22,808 nt of DNA from Alphaproteobacteria bacterium (GTDB taxonomy: Bacteria > Pseudomonadota > Alphaproteobacteria > Rhizobiales > Aestuariivirgaceae), in contig JAGRLX010000048.1 of assembly GCA_020441605.1 (NCBI GenBank), positions 1 through 22,808 on the forward strand. Direction: 5' to 3'. Below, one piece after another: positions 6,426-12,951 of this stretch. The position numbers were made by a program, and so were the translations under genes. The notes beneath the pieces are model-generated. The model searched no databases. It was not told the origin of the DNA and worked only from the letters and a program-made list of their open reading frames with translations. Every line of letters starts with the position of its first letter. The first letter of the stretch is position 1.

Positions 6426-7166
6426 ATGGATCTCGATGTATCGATCGGCATGGCGCTCGGCGCCGGTGTCATCAGCTTTCTCAGCCCCTGCGTTCTCCCG
6501 CTGGTGCCGCCATACCTGTGTTTCATCACTGGCGCATCGCTCGAACAGCTGATCGAGGACAAGGAGGCGATGGCGGCGCAGCGGCGGCACACACTGCTGG
6601 CGGCCCTCATGTTCGTGCTGGGCTTTGCCACCGTCTTCATCCTGTTGGGGGTAAGCGCCTCCTATGTCGGGCAGATGCTGCGGTCCTATCTGCCGCTGCT
6701 GGCCAAGGTGGCCGGGGTGTTCATCATCCTGATGGGGCTTAATTTTCTCGGTGTGTTCAAGCTCGGCTTCCTCAACCGGGAAAAGCGCTACCACGCGGAG
6801 ACCCGGCCCGCCGGGCTGGTGGGCGCCTATGCGGTGGGCCTGGCCTTCGCCTTCGGCTGGACGCCGTGCATCGGACCGGTACTGGCCATGATCCTGACGC
6901 TAGCGGCAACTGAACAGGACATGGCGCGCGGCGCCTGGCTGCTGGCGGTCTATTCGGCGGGGCTCGGCATTCCATTCCTGCTGGCGGCGGCGGGGGTGGG
7001 TACCTTCCTCGGCTTCCTCAAGCGGTTCCGCCGGCACATGGTCACCGTCGAACGGGTGATGGGCGTGCTCCTGGTGCTGACCGGCGTCATGTTCCTCACC
7101 GGCTGGATGCAGGAACTCTCCTACTGGCTTATCGAGCAGTTCCCCTGGCTGGGGACGATCGGCTGA
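6426..7166 (+). CDS. ccdA: CcdA-family thiol-disulfide transmembrane protein (cytochrome c biogenesis)
   Basis: A 246-residue membrane protein with about six hydrophobic helices, the size of free-standing CcdA (the membrane core of DsbD). The two redox cysteines sit in the expected proline contexts: SPCVLPLVPPY (C22) and WTPCIGPVL (C148). The family passes electrons from cytoplasmic thioredoxin across the inner membrane to periplasmic thiol proteins, for example for haem attachment to apocytochrome c. No thioredoxin-like partner or ccm gene is adjacent. ATG 6426 has a modest AGGTAG ribosome site. The gene diverges from the Zur-controlled znuA across a 129-base gap; whether Zur also affects it cannot be told. 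Its last 38 bases overlap the end of the convergent nitrile hydratase activator gene. Confidence 0.92.
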   Translation: MDLDVSIGMALGAGVISFLSPCVLPLVPPYLCFITGASLEQLIEDKEAMAAQRRHTLLAALMFVLGFATVFILLGVSASYVGQMLRSYLPLLAKVAGVFIILMGLNFLGVFKLGFLNREKRYHAETRPAGLVGAYAVGLAFAFGWTPCIGPVLAMILTLAATEQDMARGAWLLAVYSAGLGIPFLLAAAGVGTFLGFLKRFRRHMVTVERVMGVLLVLTGVMFLTGWMQELSYWLIEQFPWLGTIG

Positions 7167-7479
7167 GTTCGATGGGCTGGCCGTGGGGCGTGGCCTGGGC
7201 GGCGCGGTCCCAGGCGTCGACGCGCGCCAGCCGCTCGGTTTCGGACATGATACCCTTCTCCTGCACCAGCCTTTCGAGGGCAGCGAGCCAGCTTTGGTAA
7301 TAGGGGCGGTCGGGCATGGCGCGAATTTCGGCGCCGAGCGTCTCGGCCCATTCGCCCCAGGTGAAGGCCCCGGCCTCGTTCAGCTTCACCGCCATGGCGA
7401 AGGCTTGTGCTTCCCATGGTTCGGCGAAGACCGGGCCGTCGTCGTCGCGGGGAATGCCGGGAAGGTCAGAGGCCCTCAA
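7129..7479 (-). CDS. Nitrile hydratase accessory/activator protein (P14K-like)
   Basis: A 116-residue protein with the accessory-protein signature RDDDGPVFAEPWEAQAFAMAV (residues 11-31) followed by FTWGEWAETLGAEI and YYQSWLAALERLVQEKG. This family resembles the N-terminal half of the nitrile hydratase beta subunit, and escorts the alpha subunit for cobalt insertion and cysteine oxidation. The start is not an ATG. The best choice is TTG 7479, which lies 8 bases after GGGAG, inside the end of the preceding beta gene (14-base overlap). That gives the residues just before the conserved motif that the family normally has. The gene ends at TAA 7129, inside the convergent ccdA gene. It is the last gene of the alpha-beta-beta'-activator operon. 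Confidence 0.87.
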   Translation of the reverse strand: MRASDLPGIPRDDDGPVFAEPWEAQAFAMAVKLNEAGAFTWGEWAETLGAEIRAMPDRPYYQSWLAALERLVQEKGIMSETERLARVDAWDRAAQATPHGQPIELSRSSPARGTAR

Positions 7480-8116
7480 GATAGGGCTCCCACAGATCGG
7501 CATGGACCAGATCGCGCGATGGCCTTCCCCACAGCTCGGTGGCGGCAAAGCGTACGGTATAGAGCCATTGCGGGTTCTCGCCCGCGCCCTGGGCATTGCT
7601 GTCGGGATAAACGTGGGCGCCATGGACGGAGGCGATCTCGCCGGTGTGTCCGCGGAGGTAGCGTGGCAGGCGGGTGTGGCCCGTTGGATGAATGTTCCGT
7701 GCACGGACCTTATCGCCCACGGCAAATCGCGCCGCTTGGGGTGCCGGGCGCCGATAGCTGCCGCGGGTGGTGACGGCAGCCCAGACCGCGTCCGCTGCCA
7801 CGGGGGTCAGCGGGCGGCCGGGTCGGTCCGCCCGGCCTGCGTCGATCTCGCCGGCAGCCGCCAGGCCATGCCGCCGCAGGAGGATGTCGAGGCCATTGAG
7901 CCAGTGCTCGTAGTAGCCGGTGGCCGCATAGCGGGCGGGCGACATCGATTCGCAGGCGCTGCGATCCTCGTCCAGCGTCCAGCCGCCGACATCGCCGACT
8001 GCCGACATGAGGGCGAAGACGCGGGCCTCCCAGGGATGATGGAAGACAGGCTCATCGGCCTCGTGAATGACCGGGCCGTATCCCATCATGCCACCGCAAT
8101 CATGGGCGCCGTTCAT
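7466..8116 (-). CDS. nthB: Nitrile hydratase beta subunit, second paralogue (beta')
   Basis: A 216-residue, full-length beta subunit. It opens [15 protein letters not shown], has [13 protein letters not shown] (residues 18-30) and ends in the SH3-like barrel ([35 protein letters not shown]). Both arginines that in characterised enzymes touch the oxidised cysteines of the alpha subunit appear present: R52 (in DEDRSACE) and R149 (in GHTRLP). It is clearly a paralogue of the gene just upstream. The ends are very similar, while the central linker (about residues 80-125) has diverged and contains a Pro/Arg-rich stretch (RADRPGRPL). Its ATG overlaps the upstream stop codon (ATGA). It could form an alternative alpha-beta' enzyme or a mixed heterotetramer; nothing in the sequence says which. 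Confidence 0.9.
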   Translation of the reverse strand: MNGAHDCGGMMGYGPVIHEADEPVFHHPWEARVFALMSAVGDVGGWTLDEDRSACESMSPARYAATGYYEHWLNGLDILLRRHGLAAAGEIDAGRADRPGRPLTPVAADAVWAAVTTRGSYRRPAPQAARFAVGDKVRARNIHPTGHTRLPRYLRGHTGEIASVHGAHVYPDSNAQGAGENPQWLYTVRFAATELWGRPSRDLVHADLWEPYLEGL

Positions 8117-8769
8117 AGCGCGGGCTCCAGATAGGGTTCCCAGAGATCGGCGACAATCATGTCGCTGCTGTCCTTTCCAAAGACCACCGCCGCGGCGAAT
8201 TCGACGGCATAGAGCCATTGCGGATCGTCGCCCATGCCGTGGGCGGACGAATCCGGAAACACATGGGTGCCGTGGATCCTGACAATGCGTCCGACATGAC
8301 CGCGAAGATAACGCGGCAGGCGGGTGTGTCCCGACGGATGAATATTCCGCGTACGGACGGTGTCGCCAATGGCAAAGCCGGCGGGACGGTTGCAGGCGCG
8401 GCCGGCGGGTCCACCCCTCGCCAGGATCGCCGATGCCATAGCAGCATCGGGAACCCGCTTCAGACTCTTCGGTGCCGAAAGGCTGCGGCCAGCGGCGCGT
8501 TCCTCCCCGGTCACCAGGCCCAAGTCTTCCAACTGGTTTTCCAGGGCATAGTGGCGCATCTCGTAGTAGCTGGAGTTCCAGTAGAGCGCCGGCGGCAGGC
8601 GTTCACGCGCATGGCGGGCTTCGTCTATGTTCCACAGGCCGGTCACGCCCATGGCGAGATTGATGGCGAAGGCACGGGGTTCCCAGTCCTCGTGGAACAC
8701 CGGCTCATCGGCCTCGTGAATGACCGGGCCGAAACCCATCATGCCGCCAAGATCGTGGGGACCGTTCAT
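8113..8769 (-). CDS. nthB: Nitrile hydratase beta subunit, first paralogue
   Basis: A 218-residue, full-length beta subunit directly following the alpha gene, with an ATGA stop/start overlap. It starts [16 protein letters not shown], contains [19 protein letters not shown], the helical segment [16 protein letters not shown] with R52, and the C-terminal barrel ([23 protein letters not shown] with R150, [12 protein letters not shown]). These arginines correspond to those that stabilise the cysteine-sulfinic/sulfenic claw in known nitrile hydratases. Its central region ([21 protein letters not shown]) differs strongly from the second beta copy. It pairs with alpha to form the enzyme that hydrates nitriles to amides. 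No amidase or aldoxime dehydratase gene, the usual pathway partners, is found in this window. Confidence 0.92.
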   Translation of the reverse strand: MNGPHDLGGMMGFGPVIHEADEPVFHEDWEPRAFAINLAMGVTGLWNIDEARHARERLPPALYWNSSYYEMRHYALENQLEDLGLVTGEERAAGRSLSAPKSLKRVPDAAMASAILARGGPAGRACNRPAGFAIGDTVRTRNIHPSGHTRLPRYLRGHVGRIVRIHGTHVFPDSSAHGMGDDPQWLYAVEFAAAVVFGKDSSDMIVADLWEPYLEPAL

Positions 8770-9383
8770 GCCGGAACCCGGACCAAGCCGGTGCCGATCA
8801 TCGAATCGCGCGTCACCAACGCGGCAAGGGCCTCGGCGCTCCAGCCGTCGGTTCCGGCGGGACGCATGGGGATCACCAGATAGCGGACTTCGGCAGTCGA
8901 ATCCCAGACGCGGATCGAAATTTCCTCCGGCAGCGTGACGCCAAATTCAGCGAGCACGGCGCGCGGCTCCATCACCGCGCGCGACCGGTAGGGCATGGCC
9001 TTGTACCAGACCGGCGGCAGGCCGAGCACCGGCCAGGGGTAGCAGGAGCAGAGGGTGCACACGACCATGTTATGGGTATCGGGCGTATTGAACAGCGCCA
9101 CCATGTGTTCGCCCTGGCGGCCGACATAACCCAGGGACGCAATCGCCTCGGTGGCATCGCGCCGCAACCATTCGGCGTACTCAGGATCGGCCCAGGCCCT
9201 GGCCACGACCTGCGCGCCATTGCGCGGCCCGATCTTGTGTTCATAGGTCTCGATCAGTTCATCGAGGGCAGCCGGATCAACATAACCTTTCTCCACCAGC
9301 AATGACTCAAGAGCGCGCACCCGTAGCGCGATGGGTGAGAGTTCGGAGCCTTCGTGGTCATGATCGTGGCCGTCATGGGGCAT
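8766..9383 (-). CDS. nthA: Cobalt-type nitrile hydratase alpha subunit
   Basis: A 205-residue alpha subunit, the usual length. The metal-binding claw is V-C-T-L-C-S-C-Y at residues 108-115 (C109, C112, C114). Thr and Tyr in this motif mark the cobalt (non-corrin) type, whereas iron enzymes have Ser and Thr at those positions. In the family C112 and C114 are oxidised after translation. The N-terminus is His/Asp-rich ([14 protein letters not shown]), which might help metal capture, though such tails are not part of the active site. The ATG at 9383 has an AGGA ribosome site 8 bases upstream and diverges from the dehalogenase gene across 60 bases. It is the first gene of a four-gene operon in which every junction overlaps. 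Confidence 0.96.
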   Translation of the reverse strand: MPHDGHDHDHEGSELSPIALRVRALESLLVEKGYVDPAALDELIETYEHKIGPRNGAQVVARAWADPEYAEWLRRDATEAIASLGYVGRQGEHMVALFNTPDTHNMVVCTLCSCYPWPVLGLPPVWYKAMPYRSRAVMEPRAVLAEFGVTLPEEISIRVWDSTAEVRYLVIPMRPAGTDGWSAEALAALVTRDSMIGTGLVRVPA

Positions 9384-9443
9384 TTTGCGTTCCTGCCTTT
9401 TCGGCTAGCATAGCCACAAGAAGCGATCAGAGGAAGCGGCGGG

Positions 9444-10121
9444 ATGAGCAAGCTTGAAGGGGTGAAGGCCTGCGTTTTCGATGCCTATGGCACGTTGTTC
9501 GACGTGCATTCCCCGCTGCGCAAGCTTGCCCCCGAAATCGGCCCGGAGGCCGACAGCATTTCCAGACTGTGGCGGCAGAAGCAGTTGGAGTACACTTGGC
9601 TCAGGAGCCTTATGGGGGTTCACGCCGACTTCTGGCATGTGACGGGCGATGCCCTCGACTATGCGCTGGAGCATTACGGGGTGAGCGAACCCGGACTGCG
9701 CGACGAGATCCTGGCACTCTATCTCAGTCTCGAAGCCTATCCGGAAGTGGCCGACGCCCTGCACGCGGTGCGCGCCCGAAGCCTGCGTACGGCCATATTG
9801 TCCAACGGCAGCCCGGCCATGCTCGATTCCGCCGTACGCAGCGCCGGTCTCGACCGGCTCTTCGACATGGTGCTGTCGGTAGAGGATGTCGGCATCTACA
9901 AACCGAGCCGCCGGGTCTATCGCCTCGCCATGCAGAAGCTGCAGCTTCACGATGCGCCGTCGATCTGTTTCGTTTCGGCCAATACCTGGGACGCGCAGGC
10001 CGCCGCGCAATTCGGTTTCCAGGTGGTGCGCGTCGACCGCTTCGGGCTGAAGGACGACCGCATTCCGGGCCGGCCTGCCGCGCTGATCCCCGATCTCGCC
10101 GGACTGGCCGCGCTGGTCTAG
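9444..10121 (+). CDS. HAD-superfamily hydrolase, haloacid dehalogenase type II
   Basis: A 225-residue cytoplasmic hydrolase with the HAD motifs in order. The nucleophile Asp13 is in VFDAYGTLFD, motif II is SNGS (about residue 120), the motif III lysine is in YKPSRR (about 153), and SANTWDAQAA (about 178-187) resembles the S-x-N-x-x-D of L-2-haloacid dehalogenases. The cap region has LRKLAPEIG and WRQKQLEYTWLRSLM, as in that subgroup, which supports type II over a generic phosphatase. The reaction would be conversion of an (S)-2-haloacid to the (R)-2-hydroxyacid, but the natural substrate is unknown. The ribosome site AGAGGA is good. Its stop codon overlaps the convergent PLP-enzyme stop at CTAG. 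Confidence 0.88.
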   Translation: MSKLEGVKACVFDAYGTLFDVHSPLRKLAPEIGPEADSISRLWRQKQLEYTWLRSLMGVHADFWHVTGDALDYALEHYGVSEPGLRDEILALYLSLEAYPEVADALHAVRARSLRTAILSNGSPAMLDSAVRSAGLDRLFDMVLSVEDVGIYKPSRRVYRLAMQKLQLHDAPSICFVSANTWDAQAAAQFGFQVVRVDRFGLKDDRIPGRPAALIPDLAGLAALV

Positions 10122-11314
10122 ATCTGGCGCAGGGCCTGGTCGAGATCGTCGATCAGGTCCTCGGTGTTCTCGAGGCCGACCGACATGCGGATCAGGCCGT
10201 CCGAGATGCCGTGCCGGGCCCGCTCCTCGGCCCCGTAGGAGGCATGCGTCATGCTCGCCGGATGCTGGATGAGGGTTTCGGCATCGCCCAAGCTCACCGC
10301 CCGGCTGATCAGCTTCAGGGCATTCATGAATTTGCGTCCGCGCGCAATCCCGCCATCCAGCTCGAAACTGACAAGGCCGCCGCCGGCGCTCATCTGGCGA
10401 AGATAGACGTCCCGGCGGGGATGGCTGGCCAAGGCCGGATAGGAAATGTTCGAAATGGCCTTCTGTCCGGCGAGAAAGTCGACGATGGCGGCAGCCGACC
10501 TGGCGTGCTGGTGGACGCGAAGCTCCAGGGTCTTGAGGCCGCGCAGCACAAGGAAGGCGGTGAGCGGCGACAGGGTGCTGCCGGTGAGATAGCGCAAGCC
10601 GTGCATGCGGATTTCCTTCACGGTCTCGTCCTTGCCGACCACGACGCCGGCGAGGAGATCGCCATGGCCCCCGAGATATTTGGTGGCCGAATGAACCACC
10701 AGATCGGCCCCGTGTTCGAGGGGGCGCTGCAGCACCGGCGTGGCAAAGGTGTTGTCGACGATGGTGACGGCGCCGGCCTTCCTGGCGATGGCGCTCACTG
10801 CGGCGATGTCGATCAGCCGCAGGTTGGGATTGGCGGGAGTCTCGAAGAAGACGGCATTGAAAGGTGTGGCAGCGGCAGCGGCGAAGGCCGCAGAATCGCC
10901 GAGATCGACAAAGTCGATGGCTATGCCGTAGCGTGGTAGGCGGGAGAAGAAGGTGAAGGTATTGCCATAGAGGATCTTGTCGGCGATGACCCGGTCGCCG
11001 GCCTTGAGAAGGGTCCAGAAGGTGGCGCTGATCGCGGCCATGCCGGAGGCCAGTGCCAGTCCCGCTTCGCCGCCCTCGAGGCTGGCGATGCGCTGTTCGA
11101 GCAGGGCCTGGGTGGGATTGCGGGTACGGCCGTAGACATAGCCGGGCTTGGTGCCGGCGAAGAACTCGGCTCCCTGTTCCACCGTCTCGAAGGCATAGGT
11201 GGAGGTCTGGTAGATGGGCGGGGTGAGCGCGCCCTGTGCGGTGGCGGGATCGTAGCCCAGATGAATGGCACGGGTGGACAGGCCCTGGCGGGCGTTGCGC
11301 CTGGAATCGGTCAT
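10118..11314 (-). CDS. PLP-dependent Cys/Met metabolism enzyme (methionine gamma-lyase / O-succinylhomoserine sulfhydrylase-like)
   Basis: A 398-residue member of the Cys/Met-metabolism PLP family. Visible landmarks are YVYGRTRNPT (Y61, R63), the ASGMAAI phosphate-binding region (89-95), Tyr116 in ILYGNTF, Asp187 in VDNTF, and the PLP lysine K212 in HSATKYLGGHGD. The HSATKY-x-x-GHGD context resembles methionine gamma-lyases and sulfhydrylases more than cystathionine gamma-synthases. However, the cysteine typical of methionine gamma-lyase (LYGCTF) is Asn118 here, so gamma-lyase activity should not be assumed. The gene starts 9 bases after a PuuD-like amidase gene and is probably cotranscribed with it. 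The substrate is undetermined. Confidence 0.87.
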   Translation of the reverse strand: MTDSRRNARQGLSTRAIHLGYDPATAQGALTPPIYQTSTYAFETVEQGAEFFAGTKPGYVYGRTRNPTQALLEQRIASLEGGEAGLALASGMAAISATFWTLLKAGDRVIADKILYGNTFTFFSRLPRYGIAIDFVDLGDSAAFAAAAATPFNAVFFETPANPNLRLIDIAAVSAIARKAGAVTIVDNTFATPVLQRPLEHGADLVVHSATKYLGGHGDLLAGVVVGKDETVKEIRMHGLRYLTGSTLSPLTAFLVLRGLKTLELRVHQHARSAAAIVDFLAGQKAISNISYPALASHPRRDVYLRQMSAGGGLVSFELDGGIARGRKFMNALKLISRAVSLGDAETLIQHPASMTHASYGAEERARHGISDGLIRMSVGLENTEDLIDDLDQALRQI

Positions 11315-11323
11315 TGTGTTCCC

Positions 11324-12103
11324 TCAGGCGGTGCGCTTGAGAGGCGCCTCGGTCCTGGCCGAGGCATGGGCGCGGACGGCATCGCCGAAAGCCGCAAAGA
11401 GCTTCACCGAGTCCGGATTGTTCAGGGCCTTGAATTCGGGATGCCACTGGGTGCCAAGCGCGAAGGTTCTGGCATCGCGCACAGACACCGCCTCGATGAT
11501 GCCGTCAGGCGCAGTGGCTTCCACCGCCAGCCCCGCCGCGAGCCGCTTGATGCCTTGCCGATGGATGGAATTCACCATGGTCTCGCGCTTGCCGAGGATC
11601 CTTTCGAGCAGGCCGCCGGACCGGATGTTGATCATGTGGGTGGGGGCATAACGGATGTCGACGTCATCACTCTGAGGGGCGCGGTGATCGAGCCTGCCTT
11701 CGCCACGCTGCAATTCGGTTTCGAGCGATCCGCCCATGACCACGTTCAGCTCCTGGAAGCCGCGGCAGATGCAGAACAGCGGGATGCCGCGCTCGATGAC
11801 CCGGGTGATCAAGCGCAGCGTCAATTGATCGCGGGCATGATCGAACGGCTCGTGGTCGCTGGTCGGCTCCTCGCCATAGTGGGGCGGATGCACATTCGAT
11901 ACCGCGCCGGTCATGACAATGCCGTCGAAACGGTCGAGCAGGGCATCAAGGTGCAGGGCATCGACGATCGCGGGAATCATCACCGGCGTGCACTGGGCGG
12001 CCTCGGCGACGGCCCTGACATATTTGTCGCCGATCGAGTGATAGAGGAACCCGTGGCTCTCGTAGGTATCGGCGGGCAAGCCGACGAGGGGCAGGTATGA
12101 CAT
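11324..12103 (-). CDS. Class I glutamine amidotransferase-like / gamma-glutamyl-GABA hydrolase family (PuuD-like)
   Basis: A 259-residue amidohydrolase with the class I glutaminase triad: nucleophile C113 in CICRGFQELN and H221/E223 in QWHPEF. The start (LPLVGLPADT) and the DGIVMTGAVSNVHP loop match the PuuD group, which cleaves gamma-glutamyl amides such as gamma-glutamyl-GABA. PuuD usually sits in a putrescine cluster, but none of those genes is here; the partner is a PLP enzyme 9 bases downstream. The start is ATG 12103, preceded by AAGG at a 7-base spacing; an upstream in-frame TTG (12109) is less likely. It diverges from the SDR gene over 67 bases that hold a dyad and a promoter. Confidence 0.87.
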   Translation of the reverse strand: MSYLPLVGLPADTYESHGFLYHSIGDKYVRAVAEAAQCTPVMIPAIVDALHLDALLDRFDGIVMTGAVSNVHPPHYGEEPTSDHEPFDHARDQLTLRLITRVIERGIPLFCICRGFQELNVVMGGSLETELQRGEGRLDHRAPQSDDVDIRYAPTHMINIRSGGLLERILGKRETMVNSIHRQGIKRLAAGLAVEATAPDGIIEAVSVRDARTFALGTQWHPEFKALNNPDSVKLFAAFGDAVRAHASARTEAPLKRTA

Positions 12104-12112
12104 GTGCAAGCC

Positions 12113-12140
12113 TTGTGAGGAGAGTGATTTGCGGTCTAAT
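12113..12140 (+). promoter_or_regulatory. Putative promoter of the SDR / acyl-CoA dehydrogenase operon
   Basis: TTGTGA (12113-12118, 4 of 6 to the -35 consensus) is followed after 16 bases by TCTAAT (12135-12140, 5 of 6 to the -10 consensus). The predicted start near 12147 leaves a leader of about 24 bases to ATG 12171. The call rests on consensus matching only. Confidence 0.45.
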
Positions 12141-12159
12141 TAGCTCATCTCGCAGCTAA
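12140..12159. promoter_or_regulatory. Dyad TTAGCT-N8-AGCTAA, possible operator
   Basis: A perfect 6-bp inverted repeat with an 8-base spacer lies immediately downstream of the predicted -10 and across the predicted transcription start. An overlapping 8-bp palindrome, CTAATTAG (12136-12143), is adjacent. The position suits a repressor of the SDR operon and possibly of the divergent PuuD-like gene. No regulator gene is present in the window to pair it with. Confidence 0.45.
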
Positions 12160-12170
12160 GAGTCCAATTG

Positions 12171-12941
12171 ATGGCAGACGTTATACCGGCGGCAAAACTT
12201 TTCGATCTCACCGGCCAGGTGGCCTTGGTCACCGGCGCCTCATCGGGATTGGGAGCCCGGTTTGCACAGGTGCTGGCGGCCCACGGCGCGAAGGTGGTGG
12301 CCGCGGCCCGCCGCACCGACCGGCTCGCGGAACTGGCGGCGGGCAATCCCAATATCGCAACGCTGGCCCTCGATGTGACGGCGACCGACACCTTGGCGGC
12401 GGCGCTGGACGCGGCCGAAGCAACTTTCGGCGAACTGACCTTGCTGGTCAACAATGCCGGGATCGCCAGCGGTGGCCGCATTCTCGATGCCGTGGACGAA
12501 GACTGGCCGCGGGTCATGACGACTAACGTGGATTCGGTGTGGAACCTCTCCCGAATCTTTGCCCGGCGCCTGGCGGACCAGGGCCGCGCAGGCAACATCA
12601 TCAATATCGCGTCGATTGTCAGCTTCAAGGTGGGGGTGTCTTCGGCCAGCTATGCGGTGAGCAAGGCAGCGGTGCTGCACATGACCAAGGCCATGGCCTT
12701 CGAATGGTCGCGCCACGGCATCCGGGTCAATGCCATTGCGCCAGGTTTCATTCGCAGCGAGATGACCGACGATTACCTGGCCAGCCCGGCAGGCGAGGCG
12801 ATGATCAAGAAGATCCCGCAGCGCCGGGCGGGGGAGCCGCCCGACCTCGACGGTGCGCTCTTGCTGCTGGCCTCGCCCAAAGCCTCCGCTTTCATGACCG
12901 GTACAGCCATCGTGGTCGATGGCGGCCAGCTGCTGACCTGA
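12171..12941 (+). CDS. Short-chain dehydrogenase/reductase (SDR)
   Basis: A 256-residue classical SDR oxidoreductase. The Rossmann nucleotide site is TGASSGLG (residues 21-28), the structural motif NNAG is at 94-97, and the catalytic set is N119, S148, Y161 and K165 (YAVSK). Basic residues after strand 2 (AARRTDR) favour NADP(H). The C-terminus SAFMTGTAIVVDGG is typical of the FabG/glucose-dehydrogenase-like group. The start is ATG 12171, 8 bases after AAGAG; a TTG one codon earlier is less likely. Only 10 bases separate it from the acyl-CoA dehydrogenase gene, so the pair probably oxidises a fatty or branched acyl/hydroxyacyl substrate. The substrate cannot be named from sequence. Confidence 0.93.
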   Translation: MADVIPAAKLFDLTGQVALVTGASSGLGARFAQVLAAHGAKVVAAARRTDRLAELAAGNPNIATLALDVTATDTLAAALDAAEATFGELTLLVNNAGIASGGRILDAVDEDWPRVMTTNVDSVWNLSRIFARRLADQGRAGNIINIASIVSFKVGVSSASYAVSKAAVLHMTKAMAFEWSRHGIRVNAIAPGFIRSEMTDDYLASPAGEAMIKKIPQRRAGEPPDLDGALLLLASPKASAFMTGTAIVVDGGQLLT

Positions 12942-12951
12942 GGATGGAACC

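Noticed and set aside
7129..7725. A longer, 198-residue version of the nitrile hydratase activator starting upstream at 7725
   Set aside because: The extra N-terminal part is the wrong frame of the beta' gene and low in sense. The TTG at 7479 with GGGAG gives the family-sized protein.
9403..9415. GGCTA-N3-TAGCC inverted repeat between the nitrile hydratase alpha gene and the dehalogenase gene
   Set aside because: Five-bp arms are too short to call an operator with confidence, and no convincing promoter hexamers accompany it.
9405..11447. Very long open frames antisense to real genes, for example about 680 codons here and about 535 codons at 12892-14499
   Set aside because: High GC makes stop codons rare in shadow frames. 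These translations are Arg/His/Pro-rich with no recognisable domain, while the opposing frames encode clear protein families.
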